NCBI GenBank assembly: GCA_002794735.1 | Contig: NBAZ01000001.1 | Location: 2,046,001-2,110,000, forward strand | DNA from: Pyrrhoderma lamaoense | Taxonomy: Eukaryota; Basidiomycota; Agaricomycetes; Hymenochaetales; Hymenochaetaceae | Direction of reading: 5' to 3' | Length of the DNA stretch: 64,000 nucleotides | Shown here: piece by piece, positions 1 to 11,488 of the stretch | Numbering within the stretch: position 1 is the first letter of the stretch | How the letters are laid out: the number at the start of each line of letters is the position of its first letter | Made by a program: the position numbers and the translations under genes | The notes under the pieces: model-generated | What the model was told of the DNA's origin: nothing | The model's input: only the letters and a program-made list of their open reading frames with translations | Database searches by the model: none

Positions 1-485
1 ATAGTATGGGCTTCGCTCGTCTTGCCGAGGCTTCGATTCGTAAGATTCGAGGAAAGGATGAGAAGGAGAAGCTTGGTGCTCTTGAGAAAATCCTTGCTTC
101 TTCGATAGGTGGTGCACTTGCAACTTGGAACCAACCTATTGAAGTCGTCCGTGTTGAGGTAAGTATATATATCAAAGTCCTGGTCTCTAGTTGCGGCTTG
201 CTCATAACGTCACTCTATCTAGATGCAATCTATGGCAAAGAGCGCATCAGCTAACCGACCTGAGAAACTTACTATTCTCAACACGCTTTCGTACATCTAC
301 AAGGAAAACGGTATTAAGGGCTTATACCGAGGAGTTACCCCACGTATTGGACTTGGTGTCTGGCAGACAGTGTGCATGGTTTCTTTCGCCGACTATGTTA
401 AAGTTTGGTGAGTAGAAGTGTTCTACGATGAAAGAAACAAAACAATCAACTGATAAACTGGAATTACAGGGTGAAAGGAAACTAG
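1..485 (+). CDS. YHM2: Mitochondrial carrier, YHM2 type (3' part)
   Basis: This is the 3' end of a mitochondrial carrier family (SLC25) gene; the 5' part lies outside the window. Visible exons are <1-158, 223-407 and 470-485. Joining 158 to 223 reads through VRVEMQSMAK, and exon 2 carries GLYRGVTPRIGLGVWQTV, a strong match to what I remember of the C-terminal repeat of YHM2. YHM2 is an inner-membrane citrate/oxoglutarate carrier first described as a mitochondrial-DNA-associated protein. Reading on from exon 2 meets a TGA at 409, but a GTGAGT donor at 408 and a TTACAG acceptor at 469 give a last exon coding VKGN before TAG (483-485). I favour that ending. The family is clear; the exact ortholog rests on memory of YHM2 motifs. 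Confidence 0.85.
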
Positions 486-810
486 AGAACTCGAAATTAA
501 AAAAAGTTTTTAGGCTTCTAGTACATTTTCCATATTACCCTCTCCTTTCCTTAGCCCGGAGCAATTGTTTATTTTTTGGCAGTACTTACATTAGATTAGA
601 TCCAACTATTTTATGACCTTTTTTTCTTCTTTCCCTTCTCCTAAAAGTGTTGTGCAATACCTGAGTGATTTGTCGAAGTTCCTTTGCGGGGTAATCCGAG
701 CACGTGCTCATACCGGTTATGGGACCTCCGCCGGAGATAGTAGCAGATGCATAAACGAGTACTTCCGAGTCCGACGTGTGTGTTTTACAACTCGACGTCC
801 AACATCAACC
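486..810. other. Intergenic, carrier to Mpv17-like gene
   Basis: This stretch holds the 3' flank of the carrier and the upstream region of the next gene. It is AT-rich. A CACGTG hexamer lies at 701-706, about 105 bp before the next start codon. An open frame from 613 runs into the next gene, but I treat it as leader. No other feature is seen. Confidence 0.5.
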
Positions 811-2086
811 ATGTCCGTAGTCTCAGGAAAGAGAACAAATCCTCTCCTAGCTGCTTACCTTGCTCAGCTATCAGGTCACCCTCTTCGTACCAAAGCAATC
901 ACAGCTAGTACGTATCAGACTACTACTATTCAATATGTACCACTTAAACGGTCGAAACCTTTATACAATGTTCTTGACTCAACTTCCTTTAACTTTCAAT
1001 TTCATCTAGGTGCACTCTGCTTTATCCAGGAGGTACTAGCATCCCACCTCTCCAAATCCCCCGTTCAAAGACCTCCAAAGACCGCTCCCAAAGTCCTTCA
1101 CGCTCTCGCCGATGCAAAGATTGACGTCAAGGCGTTTAAAATGGCGTTATACGGCTTTTTCGTGTCTGCTCCCCTCGGACACGTTCTTGTAGGACTATTA
1201 CAGCGTGCATTTGCTGGGAAGACAGGTGCACGGGCGAAGTTTGCGCAGATTATCGCTAGCAACTTGTTGGTCGCACCTGTCCAAGCTTCTGGTAAGTAAT
1301 TTAGTTCTGAAAGCTGTTTCTTTGATTTGTTTGCAAGTCGCGCGCATCAATTTGACGTACCAAGTGCTGCTAATTGACGAATTATGTACTAACATAACAT
1401 GTTTTAATTCCCTCTATGTATAGTGTACCTCGCTTCGATGGCGGTAATTAACGGTGCACGTTCCATTGAGGACGTACTACGCACTGTCCAGTCAGGTTTC
1501 TTGGCTATCATGAGGGTACGTTCCCAATTGTCAATCTCACATCCGAATTATTAAGAAATCGACTAATCACATTCTTTCGTTATCCTCAACGGTAACAATA
1601 CATTTTTAATATATCGGTTTGAAAACTGTTGAATTGGAACTGTTATGTATTCTTCTTTCCTCAATAATAGATAAATTGGATTACGTCCCCATTGGCATTG
1701 GCTGTCGCACAAAGGTTCATCCCCCAAGAGGTCAGTTGACCTCCCCTTCTCCTTGTTTATCATCTATAATTTTGCACCCTATTAATAATAATGAACGTGA
1801 TTATAAATTTGCTAACTATAATTCTAAAACTCTGATTTTCAATCAGCTCTGGGTCCCATTCTTTAACCTTGTTGGGTTCTCAATCGGGGTACGTATTAAT
1901 TCATTCTATTTTATCCTATCGTAGTCAAGTGCTTAATCAATATATTCTGTGATACAGACTTACTTTGGCGTCCGAGTTAAACAAGCGCGCTTGGTCGCGG
2001 AGGAGAAGGCAAAACGAATTAAGGAAGAGAAAGAGAATGCAGCAAGGGCTTCAGCTGAGAAAGAGCCTTCAGCCTCTTCGTCTTAA
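811..2086 (+). CDS. Mpv17/PMP22-family peroxisomal/mitochondrial membrane protein
   Basis: A small integral membrane protein of the Mpv17/PMP22 family (PXMP2, Mpv17, Sym1), which forms pores or channels in peroxisomal or inner mitochondrial membranes. Exons are 811-907, 1010-1291, 1424-1515, 1671-1730, 1847-1888 and 1958-2086, giving 233 residues with every phase matching. The N-terminus LLAAYLAQLSGHPLRTKAIT is the usual 'Y...L..HP..TKA.T' opening of the family. The C-terminal part (NWITSPLALAVAQRFIPQ, then LWVPFFNLVGFSIGTYFGV) is the conserved family signature. The last 30 residues are a charged K/E-rich tail. The ATG at 811 is chosen because an upstream in-frame extension (from 613) has no family resemblance. 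Which organelle it serves cannot be read from sequence. Confidence 0.85.
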
Positions 2087-2934
2087 ATCGGGATACTCAT
2101 TATTACCATCACATCTCACTTCCCTTACATATTATGCACGCTAACGCACCAGCATGATTTAAACAGTCTAACCTACTAACTTATCAAACCCCTTAGGACC
2201 TATTTTTTTTTTCATCTGATCAGATCTGTTGTATCATTCTTATTGAACCCCCTTCTCTTTTTTTCTAATATATTCACTTCATTATCAACCCACGAGAATA
2301 CTTAAACTCAGGATATTTTTTCTTTACAAGTAAAGTTTTAAATCATAAGTTTTGTATTTCGTTTGTGCATATGGACCTAATAACATGAACCATGAAGATT
2401 CATTATACAAGATGAGAAGGTGGAAAAAAGAAGATAGTTGGAAAAATAAGGAGTGACAAAAGAATCCAAGAAAAACTAGTTCGAATTATTAGAAGTGTCG
2501 GGTTAAGAAAGAGCCCAATAGTAAAGTAGGTGGTAAAATCATTAGAAAAAAATTGTTTCTTCCCTATTATGCTACATTTCACTTTCAATTGGCGTTCCAG
2601 AGAAAAAAAAGACCATAGACTGAGTTGTAGGAGTAAGAAAGGCTGTAAAAAAAGAAATAAAGATCACCGGGAAAAGGGGTGGGCGGAAAAGGAAAAAGGT
2701 TAAAAAAACACGAAGGAAGGTCATATCATGAGGTTTGAAAAAAAGAAAGGAAGTTCGTGAAAAACAACAACAAAAACATCAAAGAATAAAAATTAGATGA
2801 GCGAGAAGAATCGAAAGAAGAAGTCAAATATAAAGAAAAAAAAGCTTCATCGAACAAGACAAACAACGAGAAGAAAGGAATTCAAAGAAAAGCGAAGATA
2901 ACATAGAAGGTAAGAAGGAATAATGTTCGCATAA
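2087..2934. other. Convergent intergenic region
   Basis: An AT-rich, purine-biased stretch between the 3' ends of the Mpv17-like gene and BYR4. The part from about 2580 to 2920 is strongly A/G-rich on the + strand. It probably holds both 3' UTRs. Short open frames here look like chance. Confidence 0.5.
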
Positions 2935-5597
2935 TCAATACTGACGGGTCGCAAGTGTGCGGATCTCATACAAGTATGATCGGTTAGGTTCATTATACGA
3001 AGAACGAGAGTCATTACGACCTAACATCCATCCTCTCATTTCCGTACGATGTCGAGCCTCAGCCGAACGACATAATTCAATGAAGTTATCTTCAACGTCA
3101 AACACAAGCGAAGCACGAGAATTATGATCGCTATCTGATTGTGACTGTGAACGTGAACGCGTACTAGGAGCAGGGCTAGGGGTCTTGCGTGAACTTTCGA
3201 TGTGTCCACATGCCTCGCGAAGGGCTTGCTGACTGGCGCGGATCGTTCCACCTTTTGATTCCCAATCACCATCTTCCTCGTCATCCGCAAGGTCAGCGAA
3301 AACATCAGGTTCTTCATCTTCTGGTGCTAAAGTTGACATCCAGCACATTCTTACGGGATCGAAGACCATATTTCCGACAACACGAGCTGAGGATCCAAAG
3401 CTACCATGAGGCGATCCCATTGAACTTCCAGTTAAATGAGTGATCAGAGCAGGCCGAGTTGATGCAGAATCAAAATCCCGTAAAGCTTGGTCGTTACCCT
3501 CCCAACGTAAAGTTTGTGGGTTCCATCGCATTTCGCCAACAACTAATATAAAGTCAGTATATAGATAAAAAAATCTAGACAATAAAATCATACTCTTTGG
3601 TGCGCCAGCTCCACCCAAGTGCCGAATTAGAGTAGGCTTCCTTCTTGTTGCAGTAGTTGATGAAGAAGACGGCCTCCTCTTTTGTGGGTTCTCATTTTTA
3701 GACAAGCCTTCTAGTCGGCTATACTTATGCCTCAATGAGAGAGAAGACGCGGAGGGTTGTAACGAATGTTCTTTTTAAATGTAAAAATGGTATTAGCACG
3801 GACAATTAAGAGCTAGATATATGACAATTAAAAGCGCTCACCACTTAATTCCCTTTTCCTTCGGATCGTATTCTTTCCAGTTTCAATCTCATTTTTTGCC
3901 TGATTTACGCTGCCTGAAGGTATCTTGTTTTGGTTACCCTTTGGCTGCTTCCTAAATTGTGCTTCTTTGTCTCGATCTGTAGGTAGATCTTCAAACCCAT
4001 CTAACTCCGTACCATCTCCAAAAACCCGGCGTTTTGTACGTCGAATACTTTTGGCAGGAGCAGAGACAGAGGATGTGCTGGCCCTTGACGAGGGTCTACC
4101 TTGATTGGCAACGTCTTTCGGAACAGTAGGTAATGGAGGAGCACCAGGAAAGATATTCGATATTGACGGCCGACTCTTTACACGTGATAAATTAGTAGGC
4201 ATTGTCAATCGTAAGGCAGCAGGATTCGAAGACGGTGTTGAAGGCCTTGTAGGCGGGACTTGATCTATACTGTGCATCCGGCTAGCAGAATTTGTATGCA
4301 CCCGAGCACGGGAAGAGGCAGTAGTGGCAGAGTAGCCTTTAGGCTGTTGAGACGAGCTAGACTCCGGCGCGGAACTCTCCTGTGCGCTACTTGTTTCAAG
4401 TAATGAGGACAGTGATGCCTTTCGATTAAGTTTTCGTGAGTTTGGAGGTGAAGGGGACTTGAGAACGCCATGAGACTTTTGACTACGGATGATTCCTTGC
4501 TTAGGGGCTATGAACGACGAAGGGATAGGCCCATGTTGTGATGACGGCAAAGGTTGGAAAGTCTGTGTCCTTCGGCTTAAGGAAGGTCGGAGAGGAGGTG
4601 AAGTCGAGATGCGTGAAGAAACTCGACTGGAAGAACCAGAGCCAGAAGTAGTTGTCACAGGGGTCTTTGGTCTATCTGTCTTCAAGCGAGATGGCGGCCT
4701 TAGTGTAGATGATGTAGAGGTACGAGCAGGCATACTGTTACTCCGGGCTGTCATCGTCCCGCTCCGCTTTGTTTGTTGTGTCTGGGCAAATTTACTAGGA
4801 CTCAGGTCATCATCTCCATTAATGACCAAACCGATCTCGAAATCGTCTTCGGGATCTGGAGAAGCCATTTTAACGCGTTCCTCAATCTTCGGTGTTTTCT
4901 TCTTCAAATCCAGAATTTTAGTCAGATGCTTTCGCCCTTGGTCGCTTTCGAAAAGCCCGGTCGGGATCACTAGTCCATCCAAGTCATTATCTTCTTCGTC
5001 GTCACAGTCGTCATCTGTGCCAGGCAATGACGCAGAAGTTGAATCCTTTGAAGCATGGAAACCAAGAGTTGAGTACGCATCGGAAGAAGATGCAGAAGAT
5101 GAGGTGTGGTCCCGGTCACCCCATTCTAAAGATGCTTTGGAGCCCCTGTGGTGTAGAGACAAAGGGCGAAGAGAGAGTTGAGTAAGATCAGCAGGAAGAG
5201 CGAAATCGGCTTCCATGTCGTCCTCTAAGACTGTAATTGTCTCTGATGGTTTCTGTGCAGTAGTAGTAGTTGGTAAAGCAGAAATTTTGATAGTCGATAT
5301 TCCCTCGTCTTCTTCAGCCTCGTCAGGGGATAATGGTTCGGAAAGAGTACTAAGAGTAGGGCGTATGGTGACCATTGTCCCTCTTGGGGGTGATCGACGC
5401 ATGGCCAGGCCCTGCATGATAGATGTGACTTTCGCGCCACCAGTCTTTCCCAAGTCCATTTCAATGTCCCAATCCTCTTCGTCGTCCTTGTCGAAGTCTG
5501 CGTCAGATGGTGGACGTATTACGTCTCCTTCTGGGAGATCGAAATCAGCCTCTTCCCATTCTTCACGGGCGTGGGTAGGGGCGGGTATGGCAACCAT
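2935..5597 (-). CDS. byr4: BYR4/Bfa1-like cytokinesis checkpoint protein
   Basis: Homolog of fission yeast Byr4 (budding yeast Bfa1), the scaffold half of the two-component GAP that, with Cdc16/Bub2, keeps the Spg1/Tem1 GTPase off at the spindle pole body and so restrains septation. Exons are 5597-3842, 3770-3594 and 3542-2935 (846 residues). The N-terminus is acidic (EEWEEADFDLPEGD), the middle is a long Ser/Pro-rich disordered region, and the conserved C-terminal block contains RRVFGDGTELDGFEDLPTDR, PTLIRHLGGAGAPK, MRWNPQTLRWEGN, ALITHLTGSS and MVFDPVRMCWMS. These are the blocks I recall as typical of fungal Byr4 proteins. The two introns (3771-3841 and 3543-3593) both fall within the conserved C-terminal half. 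No break is seen. Confidence 0.88.
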
Positions 5598-6098
5598 AGT
5601 GGCGAATTGAGAAGCGTGAGACGGACGTGCTGTTGAGCAGCGTCTCGTGTATGTGTGCAGGAAAGGATGTGATGGACGGAGGATAGGGGAGTCGGAAACC
5701 AGGGGGAGATGTTACCGGATGTAAATCGGCGTGTAGGGGGTGTATTAGAAGGAGAGGACTTGCATAGGACAGAATATGGATAGAGTAAGCGTCCAGACCA
5801 GACTCAGCACAGCCCGTGTAGCTGCTATTTTCCAGTGATAATTAGAAAAATAAAAAATAAAAAACGATAAAAAATGACAGAAGGTTACGACCACGACGAA
5901 GACAAGGTTTTCCTCTCAAAATTCCAGGCCTCGAGGCTGGCGAGAACGTCGTCGGCAAGTGCGATGGTCAGGAGCCAATGTGTTGCACTAACAAAATCAC
6001 CGTCACCCGCGCGTAATGGTAACATGTAATCTGTGCCAAACAATACATTTACTGTCCTTCTTCGGAATCTAGTTCTCACAGTCATATTATCTAATAAT
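5598..6098. other. Intergenic, BYR4 promoter and NRDE2 3' flank
   Basis: The upstream region of BYR4 and the 3' side of NRDE2. A 66-codon minus-strand frame at 5885-6085 has no recognisable features. No clear TATA box is seen near BYR4. Confidence 0.4.
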
Positions 6099-9000
6099 CT
6101 AGTACGGCATCAACCTTCTCATCTCTCGACTCGCTTGTATCTGCTCATCATATACATCTTCCTTATCATTCTCATCATCCGTCCTCTCTTCATCAGCCAC
6201 GTCATAGACCATATCCCATCCCGCATATCGCTCGAGTATCTCACCCAGAGTTTTCCTTACTCGAATCCCACGTTCCAACATCGTTTCATACAGAGCTAAC
6301 AGTTCTCGTTTGCTAAACACCGACCGAAACTCTTCTTCAAATGCCATTAGATATAAACCTTCTATGTATTAGTACCTTGTAATTTTAATAGAAAGAAAAA
6401 GTAATGGATTCACCTTTTACCATGGGACACTCTCCAAGAGCCTGGTAAAAAATCCTCTTCGCCTTCTTCAGGTTGCCTGCCGCAATCTCAAACTTTATAT
6501 ATATAAACCATAGAATCGCGCTTCCCTTTGTTCTAAGATTCACTTAGTACGCATGTTAACATTAATTTACCGATATAACATACCTGTCAGAGATAACGGA
6601 CGTTTCAAAATTCTCTCGTACCCGTTCAACTTCGTTTAACCAACGACTCTCGTCCCAGCTCGCAATCCAAACTTCCATGAGTCGTCTAACGAGTGATTTA
6701 CCCAATACATCTTCACCGCTGAGAAGAGTTCTCACTCTCCCCCATATTCCTTCTCCTTTCTCACTCTCCAGGAAACATCCAATAACGATGCTATTCTGTG
6801 GGTAAAGATCAAGAGCCTTACGAACAAGCTCTCTGAAAACGTTTGGAGGAGCTGGATTGCGCAGTATCACATTGTGAAGGTATACCATAACCAGTACAGA
6901 CGCTGTAAGCGACTCATGTTGCACGCCTCCGACATCTTCGGCAGATTGCAATCTCTCCGCTACTCTTACAGTTGATTCTAAAGAGCCTGAAAGCAACTCC
7001 AGAAGAAACCGAAGCTTGATCCATCTATGCCGAGCTTCCCAGGGTAATTGGCAATCTCTATATAAATCTTCCAATCGTCCTTTAGCTCGAAGAATATTTA
7101 CACTCGTTCGTTCTGGAGGTTGATTCACAGAGCGCAGGATAGTCTCTACTGCAGCATCCCTTTGTGAGAGAAGCCATTCCAGTTCAGCTGAGCCCCACCA
7201 CAGGTATACGAGATTTGGATCCTTTGTCTGGGCAAGCGATGTTATGCCTACTCGGTAGACCTTCCTGGCCTTGTCATACTTCTTATTCATGCATTCTAGG
7301 TTTGCATGAGCTGCGAGTAGTATTGGGGAAGAACTATTCGAAGAAAGTTGTGCTTGAGAGTAGTTTAAAGCACTGTTATGATAAAATTTAGCCTTATTAT
7401 GTCTTATATACAGTACAATGAGTAAAGTGCACCTTTGTAGATCGGGTCTTGAAGCCTCAAAGGCCAACCTATTTGTGGTCCAGGAAAACTCGCCTTCATC
7501 AAGCAACAGTTGGTCAAACAAGTTTCTAGATCATATTCAGTAATCAATGTATTCGCCTTTGGAACATAACAAACCTGATTGTAGTTAGACTGTCAAGGTC
7601 TAGATCTGAAGTGTAACCCCTATTCCAGAGCCTGTATCTCCCATCCACGCTCAAGCCTTCCAAGGGTTCCACAGCATCAAGTTGCCATGACTTGATTATA
7701 TCGAAACTCGGCTTATATGTTCTCTCCTTTCCAACTAAAACCCCCGCAATTGATTCCGATGTCACACCAATTTGAGACTGTTTGGACGGAAAAAGGCTTC
7801 TAAGCATTTGTGGTTGCATGAAAGTCGTTTCTGCCCAACGGTCATCCCAAGCTACCTTTGATGCTGACAGAGCGGAAGAGAGACCGGGGATATACAGACC
7901 TAAGAATGAAAGCCAGACCAACCGGAACATATATTTCCCTCTTTCTGTTTTCAAATCAAATAGAAATGGCCGAATATCTGTGAACAGGATCACAGAGTAA
8001 GGATCATCATCATCAGCTGTTTCCATTCTGCTCGGAAGAAAAAGACTTTTGTCAGCCTCTCTTTCATAGTGGGACCATATTTCATAGGGATTCTGGCTGT
8101 CTACACCCTGTACCCGCCGAGGTTCCTCAGGTTTAACACTCGAATCACCAGTTACTTTCCAGGATTTCCATCCCTTTGCTCCAGATTCTCCTACCCGAAT
8201 GGCTTCTGACTCCCAGAATTCTTCAAGGAGGTCTAATCGTTCTTCAAATGGTTTCCCTTTATCCTCTTCTGCGACATTGAAGGACCTTAATTGCATCCAT
8301 TAGATATCATATTTCAGTTATATATATGTATGACATACAGTTCGGCCTGTGCTTGGAAAATGGAAAATGCTCGCTCGACAAATCCTACACATGATAATTT
8401 GAGTTAATCAGGTAGTCGATGACTCGTAAGTTCAGATACAATAAAACACACCAGCTTCTTTAAAGAATATAGCAATCCTCCAGAGTACTCGCAGTTTTGC
8501 AAGCTCAGCACTTTCGTTTCTGAGCCCGTCACTAACATTTCGCAACGCATATGTAGCATTATCGAAGATATCGGAAACACTTGTTGTGTTTCTCATCTTC
8601 CAGTCTAACCATTCTACGTATATATCAGCGGAGTTTGTGGCTTGTAATGCTTCTTCCCATTCCTCATCCAATTTTTTCTTAGACCAGATACTTTCTCCTG
8701 CTTTCAAATACTTAAGTCTTAGGGGAATTGAGCATGCATTCTGCGGATGAGCTGCAAGGGCCCGGGCTAGGACCGCTACCGCAATCTCCGACCGAGCAGT
8801 ATTTGCATTTTTAATAGTGATCGGGATTTCGCTGACCGTTTTCTCGAGTAGCTGAAACCAAGTTGAGATAGATGTGGGATCTCTGCTTAATGAATGCTCA
8901 AGATTGCGTATATATTCATCACGAGCCGACACTGAAGTTGTGCCAACACCAAGCCCGAGTCCAATATTTTCACTTTCCAACGCATCCAGGATAGAGTAAT

Positions 9001-9877
9001 CGTCATGATTATCCTCTATAATCTCCCTGTATGATTGATCTTCTTGTTTTACTTCCCGTTCCCCCACTCGGATAAATCCATCGACTTCCCGATACATTTG
9101 GTCTGTTTCAGGAGTCGCTATAAGTCTGACTAAGTTTTTTTTCGCCAGCAGTTTCTTTATATGCCTTTGTGTTAGTGGAGAATCCTATTATACATTGAGT
9201 TAGATAGATATTCGTGTTTATTGTACCTAAAGACAAGGGAAGCCACACCTGAGCAAGACGGTCTGGTCTACCTATTTCGACGCCTTCTTTACTCCGAAAA
9301 TGGACTATTAGGCCTTTTCTCACTCCTAGTACCTGCACTCCACCTAAGGAAATGATTAAAATACATTATTCATATGTATGACACCACACTGACAAGAATA
9401 AGGGTTGTATTTGGGAACATGTCCAGTATCCAAAGAGCCATAGGTTATATTGAGAGGATCTCCTTTGGAGTCCTCAAAGAACATCTTTCCAGGATTACTT
9501 TGTATTTTTGATAAATACTCCTCAAATTCTTCTTGCATTTCAGCTTCTGTTTGCTGTTTCATTGAGTATGGATCAGAGTTAGAAATAGCTTGGTCTCTTT
9601 CTTCACGTCGACGCCTCCTGCTCGTCCTAGTACCTCCCGTTATCTTATTCCCATACTTGTCGAGGTCCATAACTTGAACGTCATCATCATCTTTCTTTCT
9701 TTTACGCTTTTTGGACCTTCTCCGAGCCCGAGTCTCCTTGTCTAAGGAAATATGTGCATTTCTCTCAGTACTTGATTCGTTCTTGGTACGTGAGCTTGGA
9801 CCGGGGTCTAGGTCAGGAAATGACTCGAATTTGGGAAATGACGAAAAAGAGGGTATAGACATTGGTGAGAAGCTCAA
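6099..9877 (-). CDS. NRDE2: NRDE2-like nuclear RNA surveillance protein
   Basis: Homolog of NRDE2/NRDE-2, a HAT-repeat nuclear protein that binds the MTR4 exosome helicase and acts in RNA surveillance, splicing and (in worms and fission yeast) heterochromatin silencing. Exons: 9877-9394, 9343-9249, 9184-8452, 8384-8339, 8285-7575, 7525-6584, 6532-6414 and 6361-6099, giving 1,130 residues with all phases closed. The N-terminus has a basic stretch (ARRRSKKRKRKK) and the family block KMFFEDSKGDPLNITYGSLD. The third exon reads LTQRHIKKLLAKKNLVRLIA. The body is helical HAT/TPR-like repeat, and the end carries FEIAAGNLKKAKRIFYQALG. It shares a 163-bp divergent promoter with NIP7. The eight-exon model is my reconstruction, but the total length and lack of stops support it. 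Confidence 0.85.
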
Positions 9878-9970
9878 CTAAAAGCTCGGAAGTGACGTTC
9901 AAATAACGCGTTATAATTAATCAACACCATAATCATATTGTCGCAACTCGGGAATGATCGAACAATACTG

Positions 9971-9976
9971 CACGTG
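9971..9976. promoter_or_regulatory. CACGTG box in NRDE2/NIP7 divergent promoter
   Basis: A palindromic E-box (CACGTG, followed by AC) lies in the 163-bp gap between the two start codons, 94 bp from NRDE2 and 65 bp from NIP7. It is a plausible bHLH (Cbf1-type) or bZIP site, but only one copy is present. Confidence 0.35.
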
Positions 9977-10040
9977 ACGGAGCAATTAACTTAGCTGAAA
10001 GAAACTTTTTGTACATGTACAACCGTTAACAAGAGTTGCT

Positions 10041-10851
10041 ATGAGACCGCTCACCGAAGACGAGAGTAAAATTGTTTTCACAAAACTTGCTAACTATATT
10101 GTGCGTATACGGCTTACCGCCCCCAAACCTTCCTGACATATCTGAAAAAGGGCAAAAACCTTGTGCATCTCGTTAGCAGGGAGGATGAACCATACTGTTT
10201 TCGCCTCCATCGAGACCGAGTATTCTATGTATCCGAATCGTCCATGAAATTAGCTATTTCTGTTGCTCGGCCCAACCTTATGAGCTTAGGAACTTGTTTC
10301 GGGAAGTTTAGCAAGAGCGGGAAGTTCAAGTTACATATAACTGCTCTCGACTATCTGGCTCAGTATGCTAAGTGCAAGGTACTTCATATTTCTGTTTTAC
10401 GGCATTATGTATTTTAATAGCATTTGGATCAAGGTGTGGATAAAACCTAACGGGGAGATGCCTTTCCTGTATGGAAACCACGTCGTAAAGGCGCATTTAG
10501 GAAGAATCACAGAGGATACGCCAGAGCACCAGGGGGTTGTAGTTTTTAGTATGAATGACACGCCATTAGTACGTTGAGCGCTCATCTCTTCTTGATCATC
10601 AGTAAATTATATCTGTGACTCAGGGATTCGGAGTAACTGCACGCTCTACTGTTGATACACGGAAACTGGATCCGACTGCTATAGTTGTATTCCACCAGGC
10701 GTAAGTTTCTTCTTCTGCCCGCTTTTTCTTAATTTTAATCTACTGTCAACAGAGATGTTGGTGAATATCTTCGTGATGAAGTAAGTAGATCAAAGAATAA
10801 TTTATCTTGTTCTCAAAACTAATGACCCCTCCCCAGGACACACTTTTCTGA
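10041..10851 (+). CDS. NIP7: 60S ribosome biogenesis factor NIP7
   Basis: NIP7 is a PUA-domain nucleolar protein needed for 27S pre-rRNA processing and 60S subunit assembly. Exons: 10041-10100, 10151-10378, 10434-10568, 10624-10700, 10753-10780 and 10837-10851. They give exactly 180 residues, the usual NIP7 length. Motifs from start to end: [79 protein letters not shown] and [19 protein letters not shown]. The last exon encodes only four residues and the stop. The gene is divergent to NRDE2 over a short shared promoter. Every intron is 47-57 bp. No anomalies. Confidence 0.95.
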
Positions 10852-11488
10852 GGGACGAACCTCAGAGTTGACCAGTGTTGGCTGGGAATTTCACATCAAA
10901 TGACTGATGAAAAGTATAATAATATACAATGCACTATTTATTTTTGTACCTGATAATATTGTAGTAGTAGAATATTTCATTCAGCCTCGTTATTTCTTTT
11001 AGCGTCTAGATGGCTATACACCAAATGAATACCTAGCAGGTAAAGAAATTCCGACTAGAATTCCGGTAATAGGGTAGTCCTGTATAAAAAATTCGCACGT
11101 CAAAATGACATTCAATGTTTGGTCTAAAAATACGATAAGGACGGAATTCAATTTCCAGCACCTTTAAGCACTCAGTCTACTTGCCATGACCTCGGTGAGC
11201 ATTATTAAGCAGTTGAAGGATAGTCTTGCGATGAAGGTTATGATAATTTTCTCCCCGCTTCTCGGACTCTGATCCACGTATTTATCGCTTGAATTGGAAT
11301 TCGGAAGATACATGATAGGAGATCTAAAACAATTTCAAAATAAAATATCCGGCTCAAATTCCGGCCTTATCAGCTGGTTCCGCAAGATACACAAACGCTT
11401 AGATATGATGTATATAAAGAAATGAGTTGCTCACGAATATCTTCTTTACGGACTTTTGTCTCCTATCCCTTCCGCCTGATTTAAGAAG
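10852..11488. other. Intergenic, upstream region of MFS transporter
   Basis: The first part is AT-rich NIP7 3' flank. From about 11040 on there are repeated ATTCCG/CCGG triplet motifs (11048, 11060 and 11358 on the + strand, and 11142 reversed), and a TATA box precedes the transporter. The region looks like a regulated promoter. No coding potential seen. Confidence 0.5.
11411..11419 (+). promoter_or_regulatory. TATA box of the MFS transporter
   Basis: TATATAAAG sits 70 bp upstream of the ATG at 11489, at a usual TATA-to-start distance for a fungal gene. This fits an inducible promoter. Confidence 0.55.

Noticed and set aside
4489..5181. 230-codon + strand frame
   Set aside because: It lies wholly antisense to the first exon of BYR4, whose protein has clear family blocks; a compositional shadow.
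5885..6085. 66-codon minus-strand frame just after NRDE2
   Set aside because: No splice path or homology joins it to NRDE2, which ends naturally at 6099.
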